Positions 48,934-57,463 of a stretch of 64,000 bases of DNA are shown piece after piece (the first letter of the stretch is position 1; every line of letters begins with the position of its first letter). The stretch is from the NCBI GenBank assembly GCA_958443615.1, contig CAUCLI010000006.1, positions 44,626-108,625 of the forward strand, written 5' to 3'. The position numbers and the translations under genes were made by a program. Under the pieces are notes generated by a model, which was not told the DNA's origin, searched no databases, and saw only the letters and a list, made by a program, of their open reading frames with translations. Origin of the DNA: an uncultured Collinsella sp. GTDB taxonomy: Bacteria > Actinomycetota > Coriobacteriia > Coriobacteriales > Coriobacteriaceae.

Positions 48934-49848
48934 TCAGCTCTGGTGGCTTCGGAGCACGATGGTGAGGCGGTCGCCATCCGCCTTCGCCTCGAGCGACATC
49001 CCCATGACCTCGGCCAGCTTGGCGGATGTCGCCAAGCCGAGCCCCGACCCCCCGCCGCGCCGTGCGGAGTCTGCTCTGTAGAACCGATCGAAGAGATGCT
49101 CCACATCCAGTTCATCGGGACGGTCGATGGGGTTCGAGATGGAGAGGATGGTCTGTTCGGGCGCCGCCGCGATGTGGAGCTCGGGCGCGCCGGAGCCATA
49201 TCTCAGCGCGTTCGTGACGAGGTTCTCCACGATGCGTCCCAACGCCTGCCGGTCGGCGTCCACGATGCGCGGCGCATCCGTCCCCGATACGATCGGCTCC
49301 CATCCGAGCCGTTCGAAATCCGGGTAGTGCCCGAGAAGACATTGCTCCACGACCTCGCGCAGTTCGACGGGTTCGATGTCGAGCGCGAGGTCGGGGTCGC
49401 TCGCCTTGGTGTAGGAGAACAGCGCGTCGAGGAGCTCGGAGGTCCGGTCGATGCGCTCGACCGCCGCGTCGATTCGGCGCAGCTTGAGCTCGGGGTCCGT
49501 CTCGTCTGCGGCGAGCTGCAGATAGCCCTTCGCTCCCGTGAGTGGGGTCCGGATGTCGTGCGAGAGTGCGGAGAGGTCGCGCTGGAAGTCCCGTTGGGTG
49601 CGCATGCCGTCTATGTGCGCCCGCATGGTGCGGTCGAGCTCTCCGTTGATCGCATCGGCGAGCTCGGTGACACCGGGGGCGTGCGAGCCGACGGTGATGC
49701 GCGCGTTGGCGGATGCGCTGCCGTCCCGCCGCGTGCCGAGCAGCTGCGAGAATCGGCGAAGCTCGGGGGCATATGCAGCGGTCGTGATGAGAGCGCCCGC
49801 AATGACGCCTATCACGAGCATGAGTACGGCGAGTGCGCCTGGGGACAC
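48934..49848 (-). CDS. Sensor histidine kinase of the ABC-2 locus
   Basis: 304 residues from GTG 49848, which follows AAGGAGGCACC; a longer frame lacks a site. A single membrane helix at about 5-25, then a dimerisation domain with H-box LSALSHDIRTPLTGAKGYLQ, N-box NLVTNALRYG, and G-boxes FDRFYRAD and GGSGLGLATSAKLAEVMGMS. This small, loop-less architecture is that of intramembrane-sensing (BceS-like) kinases or kinases that depend on a partner. The response regulator lies at the other end of the operon (52185). Confidence 0.92.
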   Translation of the reverse strand: MSPGALAVLMLVIGVIAGALITTAAYAPELRRFSQLLGTRRDGSASANARITVGSHAPGVTELADAINGELDRTMRAHIDGMRTQRDFQRDLSALSHDIRTPLTGAKGYLQLAADETDPELKLRRIDAAVERIDRTSELLDALFSYTKASDPDLALDIEPVELREVVEQCLLGHYPDFERLGWEPIVSGTDAPRIVDADRQALGRIVENLVTNALRYGSGAPELHIAAAPEQTILSISNPIDRPDELDVEHLFDRFYRADSARRGGGSGLGLATSAKLAEVMGMSLEAKADGDRLTIVLRSHQS

Positions 49849-49991
49849 GGTGCCTCCTTGGTGTCGCGCCGTCCCCCTGATGCGCAAGGGGACGGCGAGG
49901 AATCTATCGATAGGATAGTCGGGTTTTGCTGTTGACGCAGTGCGGGGCAAAGGGTGATTTGGGGAAGTGCGGAATCGAATGCCCTGAAGGA

Positions 49992-50873
49992 TCACAAGTC
50001 CCGCTTGCTAGCGATGAGCAGGAACGCACCCCCGCCGATTGCGGTCCACAGAATGCCCGTGAGCGCGCCCCACAGCCAGGTGGGAACGGCGCCGATGAGC
50101 GGCAGCGTCTGCGCCGGGTCGAACATGGAGCCCGCGCCGAGCTTAAAGAGAGCGATGACCATGCTCGGCATCCAATTGGCGACGCCGGCAACGGCGGAGA
50201 GCAGCGGATCGAGTGCGGGAGCGGCTTGCGCCCCCATATTGGACGCGAACATGAGCACGACGGGCACGACACCCATGAGCGGGATGAACGTGAGGGTGTA
50301 GGCGGGCAGCTTCTTGCGGAAGAGCAATACGAGGGAAAGCGGGATCACCGTGAGGGCCCACACGGCGAGCCAGCCGCCGAGCAGCCACAGCGCGAACTCC
50401 GCGGCCCCGTCGTACGCGGCGAAAGAGAGGCCTAAGGGCATGGTGAGGAGGAGCTGCATGCAGATGAGGTGGAACACGACGCCCGCGATGAGCATCATGG
50501 CCGCCCAAATGCCCGAGAACGCGACCTTCTCCACAAAATAGGAGAGGCGCCCGGTGAGCGAGGACACGAGCGATTTGACGTAGCCGTCGCTCAGATCGGC
50601 GAACACGTACTCGACCATGCCGAATGCGCTCGCAATCCCCACGACGGAGACGGATCCGAACATGGACCAGCCCAAAAACACCGAGGGCGTGGCGATGGAC
50701 TCGCGCACGTTGATCGCCTCGAGCTCGCCGAGTCCCTGCGAGATGATGAGGGCGTTGAGCCCGACCTCGAGGATCGCGACGCCGAGCACGACGGAGAGAT
50801 ATTGCCACAAGGGCCCGCGGAACCCGCGGAAGCGCGTGCAGCGCCAGAGATCAGAGCGAAGAAGATTCAGCAT
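49992..50873 (-). CDS. ABC-2 type permease
   Basis: 293 residues. Six helices, near 22-45, 65-90, 110-140, 150-172, 180-205 and 250-290, with an N-terminal cytoplasmic stretch (MLNLLRSDLWRCTRFRGFRG) as in BcrB/lantibiotic-immunity permeases. It begins 3 nt after the small membrane gene and is followed by the kinase. It works with the ATPase at 51073 as an exporter of an unknown, probably peptide, substrate. Confidence 0.82.
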   Translation of the reverse strand: MLNLLRSDLWRCTRFRGFRGPLWQYLSVVLGVAILEVGLNALIISQGLGELEAINVRESIATPSVFLGWSMFGSVSVVGIASAFGMVEYVFADLSDGYVKSLVSSLTGRLSYFVEKVAFSGIWAAMMLIAGVVFHLICMQLLLTMPLGLSFAAYDGAAEFALWLLGGWLAVWALTVIPLSLVLLFRKKLPAYTLTFIPLMGVVPVVLMFASNMGAQAAPALDPLLSAVAGVANWMPSMVIALFKLGAGSMFDPAQTLPLIGAVPTWLWGALTGILWTAIGGGAFLLIASKRDL

Positions 50874-50876
50874 GGT

Positions 50877-51080
50877 CTACCTGCCTTTCCGAGCGGCGAT
50901 GAGGATGTAGAGAAGAAGCGCGATGAGCGCGGCGTCGATCAGCAGGTTGATCGCGGGGGCCAGTTGCCCCAGGGTCGGGAGCGCAATGCGCACGCGGGAG
51001 AGCGGCCCCATCGGCACGTGCGACGCGTGAACCAGTCCGATCTGATCGGCGATTGCGCCGAGGAGCGCGGGGCTAATCAT
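50877..51080 (-). CDS. Small single-helix membrane protein of the ABC-2 locus
   Basis: 67 residues. One C-terminal helix near 42-62 (APAINLLIDAALIALLLYIL) and a short basic end (AARKGR). It overlaps the ATPase stop by 8 nt and ends 3 nt before the permease, so it is a true operon member. It may be an accessory exporter subunit. No family recognised. Confidence 0.65.
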   Translation of the reverse strand: MISPALLGAIADQIGLVHASHVPMGPLSRVRIALPTLGQLAPAINLLIDAALIALLLYILIAARKGR

Positions 51081-52071
51081 CGGGACCGCCCATCAGCTCG
51101 ACGAAGAACTCCTCGATGTCGCGCTCGATGCGCGTGAGCTCGAGGACGAGCAGTCCGGCTTCGGCGAGGGTGCGGGAGACCTGCTCGGTCGATGGCGCCC
51201 CGGACGCCTCGGGGTCGCCCGCCGCGCCGCCAAAGCTCGCCGCCGCGTGCCGCGCGTTGCCGTTTACGAGAATCGCACCGTCGGGTTCGGCTCGCAGCGT
51301 CGCGGTGGGCAGACGCTCCTCAAGAACGGCGAGCGAGCGCGCGGGGTCGGCGGTCTTCACGCGGATGGAGCTGCCGCATTCCCGATGCAGGTCGTCCACG
51401 GAGAGCTCGCGGACCATGCGGCCCGAACAGATCACGCCGAAGCTCGTCGCCATGCGGTCGAGCTGGTCGAGGACGTGGCTCGAGATGACCATGGTCACGC
51501 CGCGCTCGCGGTTGATCTGCACGAGTGCACCGCGCATGGCGCGCGTCGCCTCGGGGTCCAGCCCGTTGAAGGGCTCATCGAGCAGGAGCAGGTCAGGCCC
51601 GCCCACGAGCGCGAGCGCGAGCCCCAGGCGCTGCTTCATGCCCAGGGAGAACTTCTTGACGCGCAGGTTCCCCGTGTCGGCAAGGCCGACGAGCTCCAGC
51701 AGCTCGCGGCAATGCGCCTCGGGACGCACGACGCCGACGGCGATCGCCTTGCACATGAGGTTCTCGAACGCCGAGAACATGGGCAGGATGCCCGGGTCCT
51801 CGATAAGGGCGCCGATGCGGGAAAAGCCCTGTTGCGAGGTGCGCGCGGCCCGGGCGCCGCCTGCGACCCCTCGAGTCCCGCCGAACAGCTCGATCTCGCC
51901 CGAGGTCGGTCGCACGAGCCCGGCCATCATCTTCATGGCGGTCGACTTGCCCGCTCCGTTCTTGCCCACGAAGCCGTAGATCTCGCCGGCGGTGACGCGC
52001 ATGTCGAGGTTGTCGACGGCGCGCTTGGCGCCGTAACTCTTGGTGAGGGAGCGCGTCTGGACGACGTTCAT
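51073..52071 (-). CDS. ABC-2 type exporter ATP-binding protein (BcrA-like)
   Basis: 332 residues from ATG 52071, after GGAGGCAGAC. Walker A GKNGAGKST near 38, signature FSLGMKQRLGLALALVG, Walker B LLLLDEPFNGLDPE, H-loop SSHVLDQLDRM. The C-terminal 90 residues are variable with a Gly/Ala-rich insert (ASFGGAAGDPEASGAPSTEQ). It is downstream of the response regulator and a possible direct-repeat operator. Likely lantibiotic or bacitracin-type resistance (inference). Confidence 0.92.
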   Translation of the reverse strand: MNVVQTRSLTKSYGAKRAVDNLDMRVTAGEIYGFVGKNGAGKSTAMKMMAGLVRPTSGEIELFGGTRGVAGGARAARTSQQGFSRIGALIEDPGILPMFSAFENLMCKAIAVGVVRPEAHCRELLELVGLADTGNLRVKKFSLGMKQRLGLALALVGGPDLLLLDEPFNGLDPEATRAMRGALVQINRERGVTMVISSHVLDQLDRMATSFGVICSGRMVRELSVDDLHRECGSSIRVKTADPARSLAVLEERLPTATLRAEPDGAILVNGNARHAAASFGGAAGDPEASGAPSTEQVSRTLAEAGLLVLELTRIERDIEEFFVELMGGPDD

Positions 52072-52148
52072 GTCTGCCTCCTTGCATCCTGTCCTTCATC
52101 TTGACTACAAGGATGCGGTTCATGTCTTGATAAAGTCCGAAGCAACCC

Positions 52149-52164
52149 TAAAGAAAGGGTAAAG
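52149..52164 (-). promoter_or_regulatory. Possible response-regulator site before the ABC-2 operon
   Basis: TAAAG at 52149-52153 and 52160-52164 (plus-strand orientation) again has an 11-bp period, in the gap between the regulator and ATPase genes. The repeat points away from the ATPase and a -10 box is not clear, so it is weaker than the sites at 22975 and 41234. Confidence 0.35.
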
Positions 52165-52184
52165 TCCGGCTCGGCTGATCAGCG

Positions 52185-52916
52185 CTACGCCTCGTCAAGT
52201 TTGAACCCGATGCCCCAGACGGTCTTGATGTATGCGTCGGTGCCCGATTCCTTGAGCTTGGCGCGGATGTTGGAAACGTGGACCGTCACCGTGCTGTCAT
52301 CGCCCGCATAGGGTTCGACCCAGGCCTTCTCGAAGAGGTCCTGCTTCGAGAAGGCGCGCTTAGGCTGGCGCATCATGGTCTCGAGAAGGTTGAACTCGAT
52401 GCGGGTGAGAGGGAGGAAGTCGCCTTTCACCGCGAAGGTGCGCGAGGACGGGTCGAGCATCCAGTCGCGAAACGAGATCGCACCTCCAATGCTCTCGGGT
52501 GCAGCTGCGTTATCGCGCGCCTTGGATTCGGGGTGTTTCGCTCGATGCCGAAGCTGCACCTCAACGCGCACAGCCAGTTCATCCAGGTCGAAGGGCTTGG
52601 TGAGGTAGTCGTCTGCGCCGAGCTTGAGCAGCTCAACGCGGTCGGCGGTCGAGGTCCTCGCCGATATGACGATCACGGGCAGCGCGGAATCGACTCCCCG
52701 AACGGTGTCGATGATCTGTTCGCCCGTCGCCCCGGGGAGCATGAGATCGCATATGACGAGATCGTAGGGGAGCGTGCCGCCGCCGGCGTCGAGACGCATG
52801 AGCGCTTCCGTTCCGGAGAAGGCCTGCGTGCAGGTGTGTCCTTGCCGCGAGAGCTGGGTGGAGATGATCTCGTTGATGTCGGCGTCGTCTTCGACGACCA
52901 GGATGTTCGCGGCCAT
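52185..52916 (-). CDS. OmpR-family response regulator of the ABC-2 locus
   Basis: 243 residues. Receiver: MAANILVVEDDADINEIIST, phospho-acceptor Asp in YDLVICDLMLPGATG, VISARTSTADRVELLKLGAD, Lys in DYLTKPF. Winged helix: LTRIEFNLLETMMRQPKRAF, DDSTVTVHVSNIRAKLKESG, VWGIGFKLDEA. It heads a minus-strand operon with an ABC-2 exporter and a kinase, the common layout of peptide-antibiotic sensing and resistance loci. Confidence 0.94.
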   Translation of the reverse strand: MAANILVVEDDADINEIISTQLSRQGHTCTQAFSGTEALMRLDAGGGTLPYDLVICDLMLPGATGEQIIDTVRGVDSALPVIVISARTSTADRVELLKLGADDYLTKPFDLDELAVRVEVQLRHRAKHPESKARDNAAAPESIGGAISFRDWMLDPSSRTFAVKGDFLPLTRIEFNLLETMMRQPKRAFSKQDLFEKAWVEPYAGDDSTVTVHVSNIRAKLKESGTDAYIKTVWGIGFKLDEA

Positions 52917-52974
52917 ACCGGTCTCCTTGTCTGCGATTTGTCCCGGGCGCGTTCATTATCGTCCACAAATGTAA

Positions 52975-53011
52975 CAATCCCCTCGAAAGCAGATTCCTTT
53001 CGAGGGGATTG
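52975..53011 (-). terminator. Terminator after the ribbon-helix-helix gene
   Basis: A perfect 15-bp stem (52975-52989 with 52997-53011; core AATCCCCTCGAAAG) around 7 nt, followed on the minus strand by TTACATTTG. Confidence 0.75.
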
Positions 53012-53027
53012 CATGCGGTTGGTTCGC

Positions 53028-53231
53028 TTACGGCGTAGAATCGCCCTCTGGTTTCTCCTTCGCATCGCGCGAGCGCCCTTCCTTCTTAGGCAGTCTTCCC
53101 GCGCGCTTGAGGGCGTCGCGCAAGATCCACTCCACCTGGCCGTTGGCGCTGCGCATCTCATCGTCCGCCCAACGTTGGACGGCCTCCCATATGGCGGGGT
53201 CTATGCGAAGGGGGTATTGCTTGCGTGCCAT
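53028..53231 (-). CDS. Ribbon-helix-helix (Arc-type) protein
   Basis: 67 residues. YPLRIDPAIWEAVQRWADDE, then FRS-like MRSANGQVEWILRDALKRAG, is an Arc-type ribbon-helix-helix; the basic/acidic tail is disordered. AGGAAC stands before the ATG. It follows the SPFH gene by 140 nt on the same strand. I know this small protein as a frequent neighbour of SPFH-domain genes in Actinobacteria. It may repress its own operon. Confidence 0.82.
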   Translation of the reverse strand: MARKQYPLRIDPAIWEAVQRWADDEMRSANGQVEWILRDALKRAGRLPKKEGRSRDAKEKPEGDSTP

Positions 53232-53371
53232 GTTCCTATCGTCTCTATCCCAGCGCCTTTCCCAGGCACCGCATCTTGGGGTTCAATCGTCGGGCGCCGC
53301 ACGCCTGGCGTGCGCCCTCCTCTTTCGCCCCAATCTGCAGCACCTGGAAAAGGCGTACATGCGAGTAGATG

Positions 53372-54391
53372 TTAGTACATAGAACCTGCGTTCAGTACCG
53401 GGTGCGCCTCGGATTCACCGCAGAGTACCACCATGAGGTTGCTGGCCATCTGCGCCTTGCGCTCGTCGTCCAGCTCGATGGTGCCGCCCGCGGCCATCTC
53501 CTTAACGGCCATGTCGACCATGGAGACGGCGCCCTCGACGATCTTCTTGCGCGCGGCGATGACGGCCTCCGCCTGCTGACGGCGCAGCATTGCCTGGGCG
53601 ATCTCGGGGGAGTAGGCGAGGTGCGTGAGGCGGGCGTCGTCCACCTCCACGCCGGCGGGGGCCAGACGTGAGGCGAGTTCGCGACGCAGGGCCTCGGAGA
53701 CCTCCTCGACGTTGGCGCGAAGGGTGATGGCGCCGGAGGCGTCGGACTCGTCCTCCAGGTGGTCGTAGGCGTACACGCTCGCCACGTGGCGCAGCGCCGT
53801 CTCGGCCTGCATGGCCACGTAGCTCTGGTAGTCGTCCACGTCGAACATGGCCTTGGCAGTGTCGGCCACGTGCCACACCACGACGGTCGCGATCTCGATG
53901 GGGTTGCCCATCTTGTCGTTGACCTTCAGGCGCTCGCCGTTCAGGGTACGCACACGGGTGGAGATGGTGGTGGGACTGCCCTTTGCGGCCTTCTGGGCGG
54001 CGGCTTTGGCGGCCTTGGAGTCGCTCATCTCAAGCTCGAGCATCTCGCCGATTCCCGCAGATCCGCCCATGCTCTTGCTAAAGAACGGGTTCGCCCAGAA
54101 GAAGCCCTCGTCGCGCACGGTGCCCACGTACTTGCCGAACAGGATGCACACGCGCGCCTGGCCGGGCTGCAGCGAGAAGAAGCCGTTCAGCGGCAAAAAC
54201 CAAAAACAAAAGGCGATGATGCTGATGCCCATGCCCCAGCCGTAGGCGGCCGGAGCGTCGACGCCGTCGGGTGTGCCGGCTAGCCCCGCGACGCTCCAGA
54301 TGAAGAGGCCGACGATGGCGATGAGCGCCACGATGACGACGGCGAGCATGCCGTAGCCCGACTTGGCCTTGAGTTGCTTTTCCACGCTCAT
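53372..54391 (-). CDS. SPFH/Band 7 domain membrane protein
   Basis: 339 residues from ATG 54391, after GAAAGGAACTC. Two membrane helices near 15-35 and 48-70 are followed by the SPFH domain (QARVCILFGKYVGTVRDEGF, then IEIATVVVWHVADTAKAMFD, YVAMQAETALRHVASVYAYD) and a helical, coiled-coil region (YSPEIAQAMLRRQQAEAVIA). SPFH proteins build oligomeric membrane scaffolds. It is co-directional with an RHH gene; the promoter has a palindrome overlapping the -10. Confidence 0.9.
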   Translation of the reverse strand: MSVEKQLKAKSGYGMLAVVIVALIAIVGLFIWSVAGLAGTPDGVDAPAAYGWGMGISIIAFCFWFLPLNGFFSLQPGQARVCILFGKYVGTVRDEGFFWANPFFSKSMGGSAGIGEMLELEMSDSKAAKAAAQKAAKGSPTTISTRVRTLNGERLKVNDKMGNPIEIATVVVWHVADTAKAMFDVDDYQSYVAMQAETALRHVASVYAYDHLEDESDASGAITLRANVEEVSEALRRELASRLAPAGVEVDDARLTHLAYSPEIAQAMLRRQQAEAVIAARKKIVEGAVSMVDMAVKEMAAGGTIELDDERKAQMASNLMVVLCGESEAHPVLNAGSMY

Positions 54392-54503
54392 GTGAGTTCC
54401 TTTCACGACTGCGCCGGCGTTTGCGTGACGGCCCCGGCGCCGCCCCTCAGATTGCGATGGGGAGGAGGCGAATCCCCGGGCAGTCCGTGCGACTGCTGAT
54501 TGC

Positions 54504-54532
54504 ATTGTGATATCACATTGAGACCATGTCAA
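54504..54532 (-). promoter_or_regulatory. Promoter of the SPFH gene with an operator palindrome
   Basis: On the minus strand TTGACA (54527-54532) and CACAAT (54504-54509) are 17 nt apart. TGTGATATCACA (54506-54517) is a perfect 12-bp palindrome over the -10 region. Confidence 0.6.
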
Positions 54533-54608
54533 GAATAATCGGATGCCGTCTCGCATGGCATAAGTGGTTCGGGGCGCCCGGCATCTACGCTCCGTAGAGG
54601 TCGCCCTG

Positions 54609-54637
54609 TTGCATCTCGGCTCGCAAGTCCCTATAAT
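54609..54637 (+). promoter_or_regulatory. Promoter of the leader-peptide/MFS transcript
   Basis: TTGCAT (54609-54614) and a perfect TATAAT (54632-54637) are separated by 17 nt, 55 nt upstream of the leader peptide. Confidence 0.75.
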
Positions 54638-54692
54638 AGCCCCCACTCACGACTGAAGGTTTACCTCGAGATTTGGAAAGGGGAGCTGCACC

Positions 54693-54722
54693 ATGCTTGC
54701 TTCCATGAGGATTTGGCTCTAG
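54693..54722 (+). CDS. Nine-residue leader peptide MLASMRIWL
   Basis: ATG 54693 has GGGGAG about 8 nt upstream and reads M-L-A-S-M-R-I-W-L to TAG at 54720. It closely resembles the macrolide-responsive leader peptide known before mef/mel (MTASMRLR), and it stands before a Mef-like efflux gene. In those systems drug-dependent stalling of the ribosome on the leader turns on the downstream gene. The second Arg of the RLR stall motif is Trp here. Confidence 0.65.
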   Translation: MLASMRIWL

Positions 54723-54725
54723 CCA

Positions 54726-54769
54726 CGGTCGCGTGAGCGACCGGTACTTCGCTGCATATCACCGATCGC
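54726..54769 (+). promoter_or_regulatory. Mutually exclusive hairpins between leader and MFS gene
   Basis: Segment 1 CGGTCGC (54726-54732) pairs perfectly with segment 2 GCGACCG (54737-54743). Segment 2, extended to GCGACCGGT (54737-54745), can instead pair with segment 3 ACCGATCGC (54761-54769; 8 of 9), which ends 3 nt before the AAAGGA of the MFS gene. This is the layout of a leader-peptide attenuator. Confidence 0.55.
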
Positions 54770-54785
54770 ATCAAAGGATTATTCC

Positions 54786-56036
54786 ATGACACAACCGAAT
54801 CCCCGCGCTTCTTGGAAGCGTTCGCTCGCCATCGTCTGGATCGGCGAGTTCTTCTCCGTGCTCACGAGCTCCATTCTGCAGATGGGTCTCATCTGGCACG
54901 TCACCCTCACCACTGGCTCCGCGAGCGCCTTGTCGTTCGTGAGCCTGGCGGCCTTCTTGCCCATGGCGCTCCTCGGCGCCTTCGCGGGCACCATCGTGGA
55001 CCGCACGTCCATCAAGCGTCTCATGATCGGCGCCGATCTCTTCATCGCGGCCGTGAGTCTCACGCTTGTCTTCGGCTCGCTTCGGGGCGACCTCTCTGTC
55101 GCCGTCGTGGCGGCGGTGCTGTTCGTCCGTGCGCTGGGCAGCACGCTCCATGCGCCCGCCTTCAACGCGCTCACGCCGCTCATCGCCCCGCCCGAGGCGC
55201 TCGGCAAGCTGGCGGGCATGCTGCAGTTCATGCAGTCTGGTAGCTACATTATCGGCAACGCCATCGCCGCGGTGGTCTACCCGGCGTTTGGCCTGACCTT
55301 CATGATCGCGCTCGATGTCGCCGGCGCGGTGCTCGCGAGCATCGCGGTGGCGACCTCCGGCATCAAGACGCCGGCGCCCGAGCGCCATACGCCCGAGGAG
55401 AACGCCGAGGCGTCGCACCACGCGGTGCGGGCCTTCCTATTGGAGACGGCCGACGGGTGCCGCGAGCTCAAACGTCATCACGGTCTGTTCGCCATGCTCT
55501 GGATCGGTTTCGCCTTCTCGGTCCTGTTCTCGCCCATATCCGCGCTGTTCCCGCTCATGGTGTTCGATCATTTTGGGGGCACCACTACGCAGTCGGCCAT
55601 CGCGGAGATCGCGTTCTCGGTCGGCATGATCGCGGCGAGCGGCTGGATCGGGGCGACGGGCGGCCTTAAGAACCGTGCGCTCTCGTGCACGCTGGCCATC
55701 GGCCTCTTCGGAGCGGTCACGCTCGCGGGCGGCCTCGTACCCCCTTCCGCGCTCGTTGTGTTTCTGGGGCTTACGTTCGCGATGGGGGTCTCGAGTCCGC
55801 TGTACAGCGCGCCGCAGATGGCGCTCATGCAGGAGCGCGTCGATCCCGAGTGCATGGGCCGCGTCTTCGGCCTGTACGGAGCGGTCTGCAGCTGGGCCAT
55901 GCCCGTGGGGCTCGTCGCGTCGACCTTGTTCGCGGACGCCATCGGCGTAAGCGCGTGCTTCGTGCTCATCGGTGCGGCGATGGTGATTCTCTCGGGAATC
56001 ACCTGGGCGATCCCGAGCATCCGCAAGATTGGGTAG
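54786..56036 (+). CDS. MFS efflux protein, Mef-like (macrolide-efflux type)
   Basis: 416 residues with twelve predicted helices. The N-terminus SWKRSLAIVWIGEFFSVLTS-SILQMGLIWHVT strongly recalls Mef-type transporters, as do the MALLGAFAGTIVDRTSIKRL loop (MFS motif A-like) and SPLYSAPQMALMQERVDPEC near residue 340. Located in the cytoplasmic membrane; drug/H+ antiport is expected. AAAGGA lies 8 nt before the ATG. Expression is probably controlled by the leader peptide and hairpins at 54693-54769. The substrate is not proven. Confidence 0.85.
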   Translation: MTQPNPRASWKRSLAIVWIGEFFSVLTSSILQMGLIWHVTLTTGSASALSFVSLAAFLPMALLGAFAGTIVDRTSIKRLMIGADLFIAAVSLTLVFGSLRGDLSVAVVAAVLFVRALGSTLHAPAFNALTPLIAPPEALGKLAGMLQFMQSGSYIIGNAIAAVVYPAFGLTFMIALDVAGAVLASIAVATSGIKTPAPERHTPEENAEASHHAVRAFLLETADGCRELKRHHGLFAMLWIGFAFSVLFSPISALFPLMVFDHFGGTTTQSAIAEIAFSVGMIAASGWIGATGGLKNRALSCTLAIGLFGAVTLAGGLVPPSALVVFLGLTFAMGVSSPLYSAPQMALMQERVDPECMGRVFGLYGAVCSWAMPVGLVASTLFADAIGVSACFVLIGAAMVILSGITWAIPSIRKIG

Positions 56037-56293
56037 CGCTCTGGCGGAGCGCGTTTCGTGTCGGACGGCTCGTAGGGTCGCTGCGACGTGAAGGGTGGTC
56101 GACGGTGCGCCTGCGAGGGCGCAGTCGGCCGCCCTTTTGTTTAATTCGTCTGGCCCGGCGCCGATCATCATCTGTTCGCCGGGCGATTGCGATGCCGCCG
56201 CTTGCCGATGCGCGGCCCCTTACGTTGTGCGCATCCCATCGTTCTGGTAGCGTTTCCTGCAGTTAATCTCCAGAGCCCGAGGCGGTGGCCCCT

Positions 56294-57388
56294 ATGAGTA
56301 ATCTGCTCGAATCCATTCTGCGCGTCGGTATGACCGTGTTCATCGTTGGCCCGCTCACTGCATGGGTCGCCCGCCGCGGCGCGCGCGAGCGCAGTGAGGC
56401 GACGGAAAGCCTCGATCGCTTCACGGTGCGCATGCCCGCTGCCATCCGCACGATCATGGCATGTTGCGCTGTCGCGTTCGAGCTGCTCATGTTGGGTGTT
56501 TACGTCTGGCAGGGCGTCTCGCTGGGCGAGTGGGACCACGAGCTCGTGTGGTTCGGCCACGCCGTGGCGCTCGCAGGCATGGCCATTTGGGCGCTGTTGA
56601 GCATCCCGCGTATCGACGTGGATGGTGAGCGCATTCTCTCGCGCAACGTCTTCGGCATCCGCAGGGAGTCGACGTTTGGCAACATCACTCGCGCAACGCT
56701 TCACACGCAGATGATGAGGATCGACCTGTTCGAGGGCGATCGAAAGTTCTGCTCGATAAGCCTCGAGGGGGTGTGCTCGCTCAACCTCCTCGCCCGTCTG
56801 GAGGAAGAGGGCATCGAGATCTCGGACGCTGTCGACGGCCCCATGACCAAGGCGGGCCTGTGTTGGTCTGCCATCAAGCCGTTGACGATTGTTTTCAACG
56901 GCATGGCACTCGTCTTCTCGCTCGTGATCGCCTTCATGGCTGTTTTCACCGATGCCGGCGCTCGTCTGCTCTTGCTCGTCCCGTTCCTCTTCCTGTTCAT
57001 AGGGGGACTCCTGCCCCTGCTCATGCTCAGCATGCCCGCCCGCGGCATCCTCGAGATTGGCAGGCAGGAGCGCGAACTCGGTTTCTCTTTCGCTGACGAG
57101 ATGGCGGCTCGAGGCGCCACGGGGACGGAGCTTGAGGATGATGACTGGTTCGTCTCAATCAGTAACGCGCGCATCGTGGCGTTCCGACGCGACTACCTCA
57201 AGAAGGTCGCGGCGCCCGAGGGGAGCGAGAGTGGCGATCGCTGCGCCGTGACAACGAAGGGCGGTCGGAAGATCAAGGTGTACGCTGTGGCCAGCACGCT
57301 TGAGGGCTTGCGCGACTGGTTCAAGTACGGGGCGCGGAGCAAGGGCACAGCGCAGTGCGCCGAAGGCGCTTTGGATACGCTCGAATAG
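56294..57388 (+). CDS. Membrane protein with a PH-like domain
   Basis: 364 residues from ATG 56294; a GTG three codons earlier is possible. Helices near 8-25, 53-75 and 82-105, then a bacterial-PH-like stretch (IDVDGERILSRNVFGIRRES, then TFGNITRATLHTQMMRIDLF), two more helices near 200-225 and 230-255, and a second soluble domain (DDDWFVSISNARIVAFRRDY). Two similar membrane-plus-barrel halves suggest an internal duplication. Function unknown. Single gene before the tRNA pair. Confidence 0.65.
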   Translation: MSNLLESILRVGMTVFIVGPLTAWVARRGARERSEATESLDRFTVRMPAAIRTIMACCAVAFELLMLGVYVWQGVSLGEWDHELVWFGHAVALAGMAIWALLSIPRIDVDGERILSRNVFGIRRESTFGNITRATLHTQMMRIDLFEGDRKFCSISLEGVCSLNLLARLEEEGIEISDAVDGPMTKAGLCWSAIKPLTIVFNGMALVFSLVIAFMAVFTDAGARLLLLVPFLFLFIGGLLPLLMLSMPARGILEIGRQERELGFSFADEMAARGATGTELEDDDWFVSISNARIVAFRRDYLKKVAAPEGSESGDRCAVTTKGGRKIKVYAVASTLEGLRDWFKYGARSKGTAQCAEGALDTLE

Positions 57389-57413
57389 GGAATTGCGTGG
57401 AGGTCTCGGTCGA

Positions 57414-57442
57414 TTGAATTCGGGGGAACGCCGTGTTAGTAT
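57414..57442 (+). promoter_or_regulatory. Promoter of tRNA-CAU
   Basis: TTGAAT (57414-57419), 17-nt spacer, TAGTAT (57437-57442), 21 nt before the tRNA. The -10 region CGTGTTAGTAT is repeated before the next tRNA. Confidence 0.65.
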
Positions 57443-57463
57443 CTACTTCGCCTTGTCGGCTGC

